A stretch of 64,000 bases of DNA from Paraburkholderia ginsengiterrae (GCF_001645125.1 NZ_LXKA01000109.1:62001-126000), one strand, 5' to 3'; positions 48,243 to 56,230 are shown, counted from the stretch's first letter. Program-made: numbers and translations. Notes: generated from the sequence alone by a model not told the origin.

Positions 48243-48542
48243 TCAGTCATCATCATCCTCATGGTGGTGCTTGTACCAGCCACGATGCCGCCCATTGTCA
48301 TGCCAACGGCGCCCCTCCCAGTATTCGCCCTGATATCCGTAGCCATAAGCTGGTGCCGGCGCGTACACGACCGGCGGCGATTCGTAGACGACCGGCGGCG
48401 GTTGGTAGACGACTGGAGGCGGTGCCATATACACCGGGCCGGGTACGCCAAAATAGACGCCGATATCAGCGTGGGCCGAAGCCGCGCCGGATGCGAATCC
48501 TAAGCAAACCCCCAGCGCGGTTAAAACCAATGCCCGTTTCAT
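48243..48542 (-). CDS. Small exported protein with PPxVVY repeats
   Basis: A 99-aa precursor. MKRALVLTALGVCLGFASGA plus SAHA is a Sec signal. The mature part has three 7-residue repeats (PPPVVYQ, PPPVVYE, SPPVVYA), encoded by a 21-bp tandem repeat around 48359-48424, then a YGYGYQGEYWEGRRWHDN segment and a His/Asp-rich end (HHHEDDDD) that could bind metal ions. Similar short proteins of Burkholderia are called YXWGXW repeat or hypothetical. It is transcribed alone, between the MFS transporter and the bufferin operon. Confidence 0.7.
   Translation of the reverse strand: MKRALVLTALGVCLGFASGAASAHADIGVYFGVPGPVYMAPPPVVYQPPPVVYESPPVVYAPAPAYGYGYQGEYWEGRRWHDNGRHRGWYKHHHEDDDD
48359..48424. repeat. 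21-bp tandem repeat, three units
   Basis: Three in-frame 21-bp copies based on GTAGACGACCGGCGGCG encode PPxVVY units of the exported protein. The copy number is likely to vary between strains, as for other coding minisatellites. Confidence 0.7.
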
Positions 48543-48703
48543 GGTGCTCGTCCATTCAGGTTATGCGGACCGCCTGCGGGGGTCCGATACACCATCGTAG
48601 GCGACGGAAAAAGTGCCCGGTGAAACGAAGGAGTCTCTCCTGTAACCGTTTGTAATACGCGACGAGACGTAGCTACGGTTCCAGCACAAGCGCATTCATC
48701 GCG

Positions 48704-49186
48704 TTATACATTTGATGTTGGGCGGCTACTCAAGCGCCTGTATAACAGGTAGTCCAATGACCATTTTCCAGCGCCTCGGCACAGCAGAACCAGGAGCATC
48801 GCGGCCCACTGAATGTGCGTAGGCCATGCTTGCGGATACACGAACACCTCGATGACAGTTGTCATGCCGAGCAGGACCAACGCTACGGGTCGCGTCGCCA
48901 GGCCGAGCACAAGTAAAACAGGGGTTGTCAGTTCGATGGACACTGCCAGGTAGGCTGCAAGCTCGGGAGGAAGCAACGGCAGTCGATAGTCTTCCCTAAA
49001 CAACTGGAGCGCGGCATTCCAATCGGCCAGCTTAGTCATCGCCGAGTTCCAGAAGACCGTGGCGACAGCAAGCCTCAGTGGAAGCGCGAGAGCCGTGTGC
49101 GGCACCCGCTCCAGCCACCCAACGGCGCGTAGTACACGGTCAGTCAGTCTCGAACTGCGATGAGCGGATTGGGATTCCGGCATCAT
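48704..49186 (-). CDS. DoxX-family membrane protein of the bufferin operon
   Basis: A 160-aa DoxX-like protein with about four helices. ALPLRLAVATVFWNSAMTKL and AYLAVSIELTTPVLLVLGLA carry the family pattern, followed by TRPVALVLLGMTTVIEVFVY. It starts with ATGA overlapping the bufC stop, so it is the last gene of bufA-bufB-bufC-doxX. DoxX proteins often close such clusters (HvfD) and may give electrons or redox balance during peptide maturation or metal handling; the exact role is not known. Start at 49186 chosen from the overlap. Confidence 0.85.
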   Translation of the reverse strand: MMPESQSAHRSSRLTDRVLRAVGWLERVPHTALALPLRLAVATVFWNSAMTKLADWNAALQLFREDYRLPLLPPELAAYLAVSIELTTPVLLVLGLATRPVALVLLGMTTVIEVFVYPQAWPTHIQWAAMLLVLLCRGAGKWSLDYLLYRRLSSRPTSNV

Positions 49187-49998
49187 GTGACTTGCCTCCC
49201 AATTGCCTGGCTGGATGCCTCGTTTGATAGGCAGATGTCGACGAAGCACCCAGATGCAAGAAGGTGTGCGAGCCAGACAGATGTCTCAGCGTCCGGCACG
49301 TCGACAAGGGCATCATGCAAGGGGCGCCCCGCAAGCAAGGCAGCCGTGAACCGGCATTGCCCTTCTGCCATCCGGTTCATCTCGACACCCGAAGGCCCTC
49401 GGTGGATATACAACCAGACCGGGTCGGCGGCCAGATTGATGTTTGCCAATGCGCTATCGTCCCGAGACAACACCGCGTGCCAGATGGCATCGACGGGAAA
49501 GGGCGACTCGCGTACCCGCGCTGCAGGACTCGGCAAAAACCGTACGGCTTGCATGTCGGCTCCATTCAGTTGCTCAAGGCGCCGTAGGTCAAGCGGCTTT
49601 GCATCTGGCGCGTGCAGGGCCTCATTCACGGCCCATTCGAGTCGTGCCGTATCTGGCAAATAAACAAGAGACGCCGCTTCCGGCATCCGCGCCAGAAATT
49701 CCGGAAACAACTCTCCGTAGCTATCTAGCAAAGCGCTCGACGGTGGACATTGCTCAATAAAAAGTCGAGCCGCGCCTTCGAAGAATTCGGACCCAACCAG
49801 AGCCTGCACCGCTGGATAGGTCAGCCGTAGTGCTGCAAGCAGCGTGCTGTTCGCCGTATTTCGATAGATGGCGAGCCGCGCCTGCGGAGCCAGGCCGTCG
49901 GCTACCACATACCCAGATGCGTCGCCATCGGCAAGCCCAAGCATGTCCCGGCGGACCGCGCGTTGCAGCTCAAGCAGCGTAGGTGAACAGATTGTCAT
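49183..49998 (-). CDS. bufC: BufC/HvfC, DUF2063 partner of the peptide-modifying enzyme
   Basis: A 271-aa DUF2063 protein. The N-terminal helical region reads LLELQRAVRRDMLGL, RLAIYRNTANSTLLAALRLT and YPAVQALVGSEFF, the diagnostic start of this family; ARLFIEQCPPSSALLDSYGE then EFLARMPEAASLVYLPDTAR follow. In bufferin and methanobactin-like systems it helps the DUF692 enzyme bind the precursor peptide. It overlaps bufB by 29 bp and doxX by ATGA. The ATG at 49998 follows GAGGCAGCG; the frame extends upstream to 50028. Confidence 0.9.
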   Translation of the reverse strand: MTICSPTLLELQRAVRRDMLGLADGDASGYVVADGLAPQARLAIYRNTANSTLLAALRLTYPAVQALVGSEFFEGAARLFIEQCPPSSALLDSYGELFPEFLARMPEAASLVYLPDTARLEWAVNEALHAPDAKPLDLRRLEQLNGADMQAVRFLPSPAARVRESPFPVDAIWHAVLSRDDSALANINLAADPVWLYIHRGPSGVEMNRMAEGQCRFTAALLAGRPLHDALVDVPDAETSVWLAHLLASGCFVDICLSNEASSQAIGRQVT

Positions 49999-50860
49999 TT
50001 CGCTGCCTCTCAATAGCGGCCTCTGCAATCGCCGCTTCTTCCATCAGAACCTCGAGCGCCGGGACATCGGTGTCCCATTCAATCAGCGTGGGAACGGGTC
50101 CAAAGCGCTTGAGGGCTTCCTCGAACAGGTCCCACACCGGAGGCGCGACTCGCGAGCCATGGTCGTCGATGCGAATTGTCTGTCCTTGGTCAAGCTGTCG
50201 GACGCTGTGGCCGGCCAGGTGAACCTCGGTAACCGAGTCCGGCGGCAGGGCGTCGAGATAGGCCAGCGCATTCCAACCGTGATTGCTGGCACTGACATAG
50301 ATATTGTTGACGTCACAGAGGATGCCGCACCCCGTGCGTCGCGCGACCTCGGCAAGAAAATCCCATTCGGGGATGGTTGAGTGGCGCAAGCGCAGGTAGG
50401 TCGATGGGTTTTCTAAAGAAATCCGCCGCTGCAGGTGGGTTTGGGTTTGGTCGACGTGCATGCAGACAATGCTCAACGCTTCTTCCGTCATGGGGAGCGG
50501 CAACAGGTCGGCGAGATAGATGCCGCCGCTGATGCTCCAGGACAGATGTTCTGAAACCAGTCCTGGTTCAACACGCCCGATGACGTCGCGCACGCGCTCC
50601 AGATGCCGGACATCCATCCCTTCGGCGCTGCCCAAAGAAAGTCCCACGCCGTGGAGCGAGATTGGGTAGTCGCGGCGGATGGCGTCCAGGTAACCGGGTG
50701 CGCTACCCCCGCCCATATAGTTCTCGGTATGGACTTCAAACCAGGCAGCGGGCGGACGTCCCTCGACAACCTCACGATGATGTCGGAAGCGCAGCCCAAC
50801 CCCGGCGCATGCCGGAATCAGGCCATGCGCGGATTGCGACGCAGCAGAAGCGGCATCCAT
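49970..50860 (-). CDS. bufB: BufB/HvfB, DUF692 multinuclear iron enzyme
   Basis: A 296-aa TIM-barrel DUF692 protein, relative of methanobactin MbnB. Metal-ligand stretches are visible: FEVHTENYMG (about residues 41-50), SLHGVGLSLG, SEHLSW, LENPSTYLR, CDVNNIYVSASNHG, VHLAGH, IDDHGS and LIEWD. The family uses two or three irons to turn cysteines of a precursor into oxazolone/thiooxazole-type heterocycles; in bufferins the product buffers copper. The precursor gene lies 16 bp upstream and bufC overlaps downstream. CGGAGGAG precedes the ATG. All expected histidines and acids are in place, so it should be active. Confidence 0.93.
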   Translation of the reverse strand: MDAASAASQSAHGLIPACAGVGLRFRHHREVVEGRPPAAWFEVHTENYMGGGSAPGYLDAIRRDYPISLHGVGLSLGSAEGMDVRHLERVRDVIGRVEPGLVSEHLSWSISGGIYLADLLPLPMTEEALSIVCMHVDQTQTHLQRRISLENPSTYLRLRHSTIPEWDFLAEVARRTGCGILCDVNNIYVSASNHGWNALAYLDALPPDSVTEVHLAGHSVRQLDQGQTIRIDDHGSRVAPPVWDLFEEALKRFGPVPTLIEWDTDVPALEVLMEEAAIAEAAIERQRNDNLFTYAA

Positions 50861-50876
50861 GAACTCCTCCGTTCGC

Positions 50877-51197
50877 TCAGGAAGGCTTCAGCTTGCCGCC
50901 CTGGATTTTGCTGCAATCCCCAGCGGGGAGCAGAACGAATGATTTCGCATCGCGTGCCTGGGTGGCTTGCCCTGCGCAGGAATGCGCTCCCTCCGCGCAG
51001 TCATTTTTCGATACGGCATTGATGCCGTAGCACTTCTCCAGTTTGTTCGCTTCCATCCGGGCCATGTTGTCCTTCACAACTTGCGGCATTCCGCTCATAT
51101 CCTTCATGGTCTGGGCCTGGACCGGTACTATCTGCATGGCAAGTGCCAAGCCGATTGCCGACGACAAGGTCGAGGCGGCCATAACATGTTTGTTCAT
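50877..51197 (-). CDS. bufA: BufA1-like bufferin precursor (DUF2282)
   Basis: A 106-aa DUF2282 protein. A Sec signal (MAASTLSSAIGLALAMQIVP, then VQAQ) is followed by a helical linker and a C-terminal core with four conserved cysteines: EKCYGI, NDCAEG, HSCAGQ and GDCSKI. This cysteine layout is that of bufferin precursors, which the DUF692/DUF2063 pair modifies before export to the periplasm, where they bind copper. The ATG at 51197 has a strong AGGAGGA ribosome site. A predicted SigF-type promoter lies 50-76 bp upstream. Only one precursor gene is present in the cluster. Confidence 0.9.
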   Translation of the reverse strand: MNKHVMAASTLSSAIGLALAMQIVPVQAQTMKDMSGMPQVVKDNMARMEANKLEKCYGINAVSKNDCAEGAHSCAGQATQARDAKSFVLLPAGDCSKIQGGKLKPS

Positions 51198-51246
51198 CAC
51201 GCTTCCTCCTGAGGGTTGCGGCCCGGCATTCCGGCCGTGTAAGGAA

Positions 51247-51273
51247 GTTCGGCCGGCCGCCGCAAAAGGTTAC
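51247..51273 (-). promoter_or_regulatory. Predicted SigF-type ECF promoter of the bufferin operon
   Basis: On the minus strand GTAACC (51273-51268) and CGAAC (51251-51247) are separated by 16 bp. This matches the GTAACC-N16-CGAA type recognised by SigF-like ECF factors that control bufferin genes in Caulobacter. The promoter points at bufA and lies in front of the divergent sigF gene, closing a regulatory loop. Confidence 0.7.
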
Positions 51274-51330
51274 GGTCCGAGCAAACTTTTTCTGCGTGAC
51301 AAACAGTCGTCCGCGCCACAAAATTTCCAC

Positions 51331-51990
51331 ATGCCCCGGCATCCACATCCACCCAGTTCGGTTCCAGGTTCCGAGAGAGAGGACCTGGAGTCGTTCACGC
51401 CGGTCGGTCAGGCCGCGCCGGTTGCCAGCCGTGCTGACGGAAAACTGGACTGGTCCATCACCATGGCCAGCGCGCAAACCGGCGACCAGGAAGCCTATCG
51501 TCGGTTGCTCCAGGATATAACCCCCTATCTTCGTGCGCTCGCGGCACGGCACATCCGGAATGCCGATGACATTGAGGACACGGTTCAGGATGTGCTGCTC
51601 ACCGTGCACTCGGTCCGCGACACGTATGACCCGTCGCGCCCGTTCGGGCCGTGGCTGGTCGCCATTGCAAACAGACGCATCGTCGACGGTCTGCGTCGGC
51701 GGGGACGCGTTTGCTCACATGAATCTTCAGTGGAAAATGGGCTTGAAACCTTTGCTGCTGATGAAGCGAACTTACAGGAAGGGGCCGTGAATGCCCGTCT
51801 GGTGAGGGAAGCTATCGAGCAATTGCCTGTCGGACAGCGGGACGCGATGCGCATGCTCAAGCTGGAAGAAATGTCTTTGCACGAGGCTGCGGCTGCAAGC
51901 GGAACATCGGTTGCAGCGTTGAAGGTAGCCACTCACCGGGCAATGAAACAATTGCGGGAAATGTTCCAGCGGCGAGGTAGCAAATCATGA
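51331..51990 (+). CDS. ECF RNA polymerase sigma factor, SigF-like
   Basis: A 219-aa ECF sigma factor. After a roughly 40-residue unstructured start, region 2 reads DQEAYRRLLQDITPYLRALA, then DDIEDTVQDVLLTVHSVRDT and GPWLVAIANRRIVDGLRRRG. Region 4 is LPVGQRDAMRMLKLEEMSLH with SGTSVAALKVATHRAMKQLR as the recognition helix. The stop overlaps the next gene, a DUF1109 anti-sigma factor, as in sigF-nrsF of Caulobacter. It should switch on the divergent bufferin operon in response to copper or redox stress. ATG at 51331 (MPRHPHPPS) chosen; longer frames run into the bufA region. Confidence 0.9.
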   Translation: MPRHPHPPSSVPGSEREDLESFTPVGQAAPVASRADGKLDWSITMASAQTGDQEAYRRLLQDITPYLRALAARHIRNADDIEDTVQDVLLTVHSVRDTYDPSRPFGPWLVAIANRRIVDGLRRRGRVCSHESSVENGLETFAADEANLQEGAVNARLVREAIEQLPVGQRDAMRMLKLEEMSLHEAAAASGTSVAALKVATHRAMKQLREMFQRRGSKS

Positions 51991-52661
51991 ATCGGACCTC
52001 TGACCTGATAGACGTGCTGGTCGCGGACGCAACACCGGTCCGGCGTTTGCGGCCCCCAGCGGCGAGAGCAGCCTGCTGGTTATTGTTTGCCGCAGTTGTG
52101 ATGCTCTTCGTTGGTATCGCGCATGGGGTACGTGCCGACCTGGCAGTCAAATTGCATCAGCCCCTCTTCGCCATCGGTGTAGCTGCAGCCGTGGCAACAG
52201 GCATTCTGGCCGCCACAGCGGCCTTTCTTGCCAGCGTGCCAGGCAGGTCCCGCCGTTGGCTTCTGTTGCCTGCACCGGCAACTCTCGTCTGGGTAGCTTC
52301 GATTGGCTATGGTTGCCTGACCAACTGGGTCACGATTGGACCGGAAGGCATGTCGCCTGGCGAAACGGCCCGATGCTTTGCTACTCTGGTATTGGTTAGT
52401 ACGCCACTATCGCTCGTAATGCTGATTATGCTGCGCCACGTCGCTCGACTGGCACCGGGTCCGGTCACGATGGTTGGAAGTCTCGCGGTCGCCGCCATGA
52501 CTGCAGTTGCATTGTCGATTCTCCACCCGCTTGACGCAACGGCCATGATATTGCTGTGGAACCTTGGCGTCGCCGGGCTTTATCTGCTGCTGAGTGGCTG
52601 GTATGGTCAGCGACTTTTAGGCTGGGTGGCGCACCACTGGAGCCTGGGTACCCCGCACTAG
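51987..52661 (+). CDS. NrsF-type anti-sigma factor (DUF1109)
   Basis: A 224-aa inner-membrane protein. It starts MNRTSDLIDVLVADATPVRR and has six hydrophobic helices (for example ACWLLFAAVVMLFVGIAHGV, VAAAVATGILAATAAFLA, LLPAPATLVWVASIGYGC, LVLVSTPLSLVMLIMLRHV). Cysteines in IGYGCLTNW and ETARCFATL match the pair used by NrsF to sense metals or oxidants. It holds the sigma factor inactive at the membrane until the signal arrives. It is coupled to sigF by ATGA. Confidence 0.9.
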   Translation: MNRTSDLIDVLVADATPVRRLRPPAARAACWLLFAAVVMLFVGIAHGVRADLAVKLHQPLFAIGVAAAVATGILAATAAFLASVPGRSRRWLLLPAPATLVWVASIGYGCLTNWVTIGPEGMSPGETARCFATLVLVSTPLSLVMLIMLRHVARLAPGPVTMVGSLAVAAMTAVALSILHPLDATAMILLWNLGVAGLYLLLSGWYGQRLLGWVAHHWSLGTPH

Positions 52662-52709
52662 CGCCAAAGAAAGGTCCTCAAATCAAGGTGCGGCGTTTAA
52701 GGATGCAAT

Positions 52710-53324
52710 ATGGACAGCAAACGGCACTGGGAAGACGTGTACCGGTCGAAAGCCCCGGATGCAGTCAGTTGGTATCGCCCGCACCTTGATATCTCGCTGA
52801 CGCTGATTTGCGAAGCCGTGTCGGACCGGAACGCAGCCATCCTTGATGTGGGTGGAGGAGAATCGACGCTGGTCGATGATTTACTTCAGCGCGGATACCG
52901 AAACCTGACCGTGCTCGATACGTCCGCCATCGCTCTCGATACGACGAAACAGCGTTTGGGTTCTATCGCCGAGCAGGTAACGTGGGTCGAATCCGATATT
53001 ACGTCGGTCGACCTGCCTGAGTATCGATACGACGTTTGGCATGACCGCGCCGTCTTCCACTTCCTGACGGAACCATCGCAACGAGACGCCTACACCCGCC
53101 TGCTGACGAAAGCACTCAAGCCGGGTGGCCGCGTTGTAATTGCCACATTCGGACCACTGGGGCCGAACAGGTGTAGCGGGCTGGATGTAAGTCGATACGA
53201 CGCTCAGCAGCTCTCCGACGAATTTGGTCCAGGTTTTGAATTGGTCACAAGCACACTCGAGAACCACCACACGCCGGGTGGCTCCGGCCAGCAGTTTCTC
53301 TACTGCGGTTTCCGGAAACTGTGA
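52710..53324 (+). CDS. Class I SAM-dependent methyltransferase
   Basis: A 204-aa methyltransferase. The N-terminus reads HWEDVYRSKAPDAVSWYRPH, the usual start of a family often annotated as thiopurine or tellurite-type methyltransferases. Motif I is ILDVGGGESTLVDDLLQRGY (about residues 45-64) with LTVLDTSAIAL as motif II and HDRAVFHFL as motif IV. The substrate is unknown; relatives in metal and tellurite loci methylate small thiols or metalloids. It sits between the anti-sigma gene and the convergent mer genes. Confidence 0.82.
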   Translation: MDSKRHWEDVYRSKAPDAVSWYRPHLDISLTLICEAVSDRNAAILDVGGGESTLVDDLLQRGYRNLTVLDTSAIALDTTKQRLGSIAEQVTWVESDITSVDLPEYRYDVWHDRAVFHFLTEPSQRDAYTRLLTKALKPGGRVVIATFGPLGPNRCSGLDVSRYDAQQLSDEFGPGFELVTSTLENHHTPGGSGQQFLYCGFRKL

Positions 53325-53376
53325 CTGTTGGGTTGCCCCGACTCGGCGTCACGCGTGGCCTATTGCTTGAGCCTGG

Positions 53377-53592
53377 TCAGGCGCAGCAGGAACCGGACTG
53401 CTGCATCGGCGGGCACCTGTTCGTGCCGTACGAGCAGTACACACAGCAATCCCCGGATTTCGGTCTCAGCACAGTCTTGCAATGCTCGCATTCGTAAAAC
53501 CACACACAGGCGTCGGTGGGCATCGTCTCGTCTTTCCTGTGCCCGCACACCGGACACGTGATGCTCGAATCCAGCACGACTGCAGCCATCAT
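53377..53592 (-). CDS. GDCCVxC-domain protein of the mer locus
   Basis: A 71-aa cysteine-rich protein. CPVCGHRKDE and ECEHCKTVLRPKSGDCCVYC followed by SYGTNRCPP make the GDCCVxC signature; members in other genomes often have selenocysteine in place of one cysteine. The start overlaps the merP stop by ATGA, so it is the last gene of merT-merP. It may hold or hand over mercury in the cytoplasm, a role usually taken by MerA's N-terminal domain, which is absent here. The ends are complete and no in-frame TGA interrupts it. Confidence 0.82.
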   Translation of the reverse strand: MMAAVVLDSSITCPVCGHRKDETMPTDACVWFYECEHCKTVLRPKSGDCCVYCSYGTNRCPPMQQSGSCCA

Positions 53593-53876
53593 TGCACCTG
53601 CTTTACGTGAGACGGATAGCCAGCATCGGCTGTGGCGTTCGTCAACGCGTCAACCGAAGCCTTCTTCGGGTCAAATACCACCTCGGCACGCTTGCTTGCG
53701 AAGTCGACCTTGGCCGAGGTCACGCCGGGCACTTTCTCGAGCGCCTTGCGAACCGTAATCGGACACACGGCGCAATCCATGTTTGTGACGTCAAGGGTGA
53801 CCGTGCGAAGTCCGTCGGCGAAGGCCGTGGATGCAGTCAGCGCCGTCGCGACGAGCACAGCAATCAGTTTCTTCAT
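53589..53876 (-). CDS. merP: Periplasmic mercury-binding protein MerP
   Basis: A 95-aa precursor. MKKLIAVLVATALTASTAFA is a signal peptide; the mature protein has the HMA core VTNMDCAVCPITVRKALEKV, in which MDCAVC binds Hg(II). MerP passes the ion to MerT in the inner membrane. It lies between merT and the GDCCVxC gene, within one operon read from the promoter at 54266-54296. Typical length and fully conserved motif. Confidence 0.95.
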   Translation of the reverse strand: MKKLIAVLVATALTASTAFADGLRTVTLDVTNMDCAVCPITVRKALEKVPGVTSAKVDFASKRAEVVFDPKKASVDALTNATADAGYPSHVKQVQ

Positions 53877-53885
53877 GGCAGATAC

Positions 53886-54236
53886 TCAATAAAAGAGCGG
53901 CGCATAGAGGGGGAACGACATCAGCACGAGCGCGGCAGGCATCACGACCCAGAAAATAAAGCGCTGCCGACGTCGCGTCGAAGGCACCGCGCAGGTTTCG
54001 CCCACCGCGCATTCTTCGGACCTGGCGTAGAGCCTGCGGAAAGCGACTGCAAAAAAGGCGATGGATATGACGACAAATAGGGGTTGGAACGGCCGCAACG
54101 CGGTCAGGCGCGAGCCCCAGGCGCCCCCGACTCCCAACACGACAAGGAGCAGGGGGCCGGCGCAGCAAGCGGACGCTCCAAATGCGGCAGCAGTTCCGGC
54201 TAGCAGGGAGCCGGCGGTGGCCGAGCCAGGTCGCAT
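53886..54236 (-). CDS. merT: Mercuric transport protein MerT
   Basis: A 116-aa inner-membrane protein with three helices. The first helix carries the paired cysteines GASACCAGPLLLVVLGVGGA. A second cysteine pair (EECAVGETCAV) is in the loop between helices 2 and 3. It brings Hg(II) from MerP into the cytoplasm. First gene of the merT-merP-GDCCVxC unit, opposite merR. Note that no mercuric reductase (merA) is encoded here, so imported mercury needs another sink. Confidence 0.94.
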   Translation of the reverse strand: MRPGSATAGSLLAGTAAAFGASACCAGPLLLVVLGVGGAWGSRLTALRPFQPLFVVISIAFFAVAFRRLYARSEECAVGETCAVPSTRRRQRFIFWVVMPAALVLMSFPLYAPLFY

Positions 54237-54265
54237 GGCACTTCCTTTTCGGACTGGTTGAGTCT

Positions 54266-54296
54266 AGTCTAGGTGCGTACCTAAGTACGGAGTCAA
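54266..54296 (-). promoter_or_regulatory. MerR-controlled mer promoter/operator
   Basis: On the minus strand TTGACT (54296-54291) and TAGACT (54271-54266) are separated by 19 bp, the long spacing typical of MerR-activated promoters. The spacer holds the dyad CCGTACTTAGGTACG. MerR is expected to bind it, repress without mercury and untwist the DNA with it. It drives merT-merP. Confidence 0.92.
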
Positions 54297-54303
54297 GCGC
54301 ACC

Positions 54304-54714
54304 ATGCAGGAAATGACCATCGGACAACTGGCTGAAGCGGCAGAAGTCAACGTCGAAACAGTGAGGTACTACCATCGTCGCGGGTTACTGCCAACGCCAC
54401 CCCGCCCCGCAGGTGGCATTCGACGATACCCGACAGCCGTACTGACGAGGCTTCTCTTTATCAAGCGGTCCCAGTTGCTTGGGTTTTCGCTGGATGAGGT
54501 AGAGGCGCTGTTATCCCTGCACGACGGTCAGACGTGCAACTCAGCGCGCGCAATCGCCGAACATAAGCTTGCCGACGTACGTCAGCGCATACAGGATTTG
54601 TCTATGTTGGAAGACGCATTGGCGAAGCTGGTACAACGCTGCTCGACGTCGAAAGGCAAGATTTCGTGCCCACTCATCGATACGCTCATGAACGGCGGAG
54701 AGCTGCCCCAGTGA
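54304..54714 (+). CDS. merR: Mercury-responsive regulator MerR
   Basis: A 136-aa MerR-family activator. The winged HTH reads MTIGQLAEAAEVNVETVRYY and RRGLLPTPPRPAGGIRRYPT; a dimerising helix follows, and three cysteines (GQTCNSAR, QRCSTSKG, ISCPLID) match the Hg(II)-binding set of Tn501 MerR at about 79, 114 and 123. It is encoded divergently from merT across the 67-bp operator region. The start at 54304 or at the Met three codons later. Confidence 0.95.
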   Translation: MQEMTIGQLAEAAEVNVETVRYYHRRGLLPTPPRPAGGIRRYPTAVLTRLLFIKRSQLLGFSLDEVEALLSLHDGQTCNSARAIAEHKLADVRQRIQDLSMLEDALAKLVQRCSTSKGKISCPLIDTLMNGGELPQ

Positions 54715-54902
54715 ACGCGTTAGTGCGAGGCGTGCCGGTAGCGCACACCACCGACACAACCGGGACAGGGCTAACCAGCGTGACGAGTCAGGCGGTCAGC
54801 AGGCCAACTGCGCTTTACCGGTAACCGCGACGCGAGAGGCGCAATCATTTCGTCTCTCGAGCGTCTAACAATAGGGCTGTGCTTATCTCTGGGTAGACTG
54901 TA

Positions 54903-55289
54903 ATGCTGAACGTTTTTTTCCGATATCTGCTCGCGACGAGCTTGTTACTGGTCGTCAGTGCCGCTTTCGCCGGGGAGCAGCCGTTCAACCAGGCGCAGTT
55001 CGACAGGCTGAACGCCGACGGGAAGCCAGCCGTCGTCTACTTCCACGCGACCTGGTGCCCCACCTGCAAGGTCCAACAACCCATCGTGGCCCGACTCGCC
55101 ACCAGCCCGGAAATGAAAGACGTGACCATTTTCGTGGCCGACTACGACAAGGAAGTTGCCCTTAAGCGGACCTTGAAAGTGACCCAGCAGTCAACGTTCG
55201 TTGTTTTCAAGGGTGGCCACGAGGTTGCGCGCTCTACGGGGCAGACGCGCGAACAGGACATCAAAAACACGTTCGCCAAAGCCCTGTAA
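54903..55289 (+). CDS. Exported thioredoxin-fold protein (TlpA/DsbE-like)
   Basis: A 128-aa protein. MLNVFFRYLLATSLLLVVSA plus AFA is a signal sequence, followed by a thioredoxin fold with active site FHATWCPTCKVQQPIV (about residues 50-55) and the cis-proline region TQQSTFVVFKGG. WCPTC differs from the cytoplasmic WCGPC and suits a periplasmic reductase. Its stop overlaps the start of a CcdA-like gene, which would bring electrons across the membrane. It may keep cysteines of MerP, bufferins or cytochrome c proteins reduced. Confidence 0.9.
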   Translation: MLNVFFRYLLATSLLLVVSAAFAGEQPFNQAQFDRLNADGKPAVVYFHATWCPTCKVQQPIVARLATSPEMKDVTIFVADYDKEVALKRTLKVTQQSTFVVFKGGHEVARSTGQTREQDIKNTFAKAL

Positions 55290-56017
55290 TGGATTTCACG
55301 CCGGGTACGTACGTGCTCGGGTTCCTGGCCGGGGCCCTGACGACGTTGTCACCGTGTGTGCTCGCCCTTGTTCCCGTACTCGTTGCGTCTGCATTGGCGG
55401 CACATCGGCTGGGGGTCGTTGCACTCTCAGCTGGATTAGGCGTGTCGTTCGCGGCCATCGGGATTTTCGTGGCCAGCGTCGGCGCGTCGCTGGGTGTGGA
55501 TAGTGAACTCTTCCGTCGCGTGGCCGCCGTGCTGATGATTTTGTTTGGGCTCGCGATGTTTTCCCATCGATTGCAGGCCATTTTCAACCGCGCGGTCTCC
55601 GGAATCGGTGACCCGGGTCAGAACTGGTTGAGCAAGATACGAGGCGACAGCCTGTCGGGCCAGTTCGCGGTCGGACTGATTCTGGGAGCAGTCTGGAGTC
55701 CCTGCGTCGGCCCCACATTGGGCGCGGCAACCACACTCGCCTCGCAAAGCAGGAGTCTCGGGAGTATCGCGCTGTTGATGGGCATATTTGGCATCGGAGC
55801 CGGTCTACCGCTTGCGATTCTCGGTTCCCTTTCCCGGACCTCGACGCAGAAGCTGCGACGCCGACTTGGCCTAGTGGGAACGGCAGGGACAACCATCCTC
55901 GGAGCGGTGTTTATAGCCTTTGGCCTGCTCGTCCTTACGGGGCTGGACAAGACGCTGGAGACGGCGCTGCTGTCTGCAAGCCCCGCGTGGCTAACGGACT
56001 TCACAACGTCGCTTTGA
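55289..56017 (+). CDS. CcdA/DsbD-beta-like transmembrane electron-transfer protein
   Basis: A 242-aa membrane protein with six helices and two conserved cysteines in GALTTLSPCVLALVPVL and GAVWSPCVGPTLGAATTL, one in each half, as in CcdA and the middle domain of DsbD. It shuttles thiol electrons from cytoplasmic thioredoxin to the periplasmic partner, here the thioredoxin-like protein whose stop it overlaps by one base. Together they form a small redox pathway beside the mer genes. Confidence 0.92.
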   Translation: MDFTPGTYVLGFLAGALTTLSPCVLALVPVLVASALAAHRLGVVALSAGLGVSFAAIGIFVASVGASLGVDSELFRRVAAVLMILFGLAMFSHRLQAIFNRAVSGIGDPGQNWLSKIRGDSLSGQFAVGLILGAVWSPCVGPTLGAATTLASQSRSLGSIALLMGIFGIGAGLPLAILGSLSRTSTQKLRRRLGLVGTAGTTILGAVFIAFGLLVLTGLDKTLETALLSASPAWLTDFTTSL

Positions 56018-56230
56018 GAAGCCACGTGCGGATTCGATAGTCAGGGTACAAACCAGACCATGCCCTCGGCCGTCCACCTCCGGGAAATTTTCTAAAGCTC
56101 ACTTAACTCGAAATATTCGGTTTCAGAACTCACAACCCCTTGGTCAACAATGTGGGTGTCTGCGGCGTTAAGGAGATGAATGGTGCGAAGCCGTCCCGTT
56201 ACCTGAACGGGAAAACTGCTGGAGCGGAAC

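Noticed and set aside
48359-48424. Tandem repeat considered as a CRISPR-like array
   Set aside because: Units are adjacent without spacers and lie in frame within an exported protein gene.
53377-53592. Selenocysteine in the GDCCVxC protein
   Set aside because: Both positions are encoded by cysteine codons and there is no in-frame TGA, so no recoding is needed.
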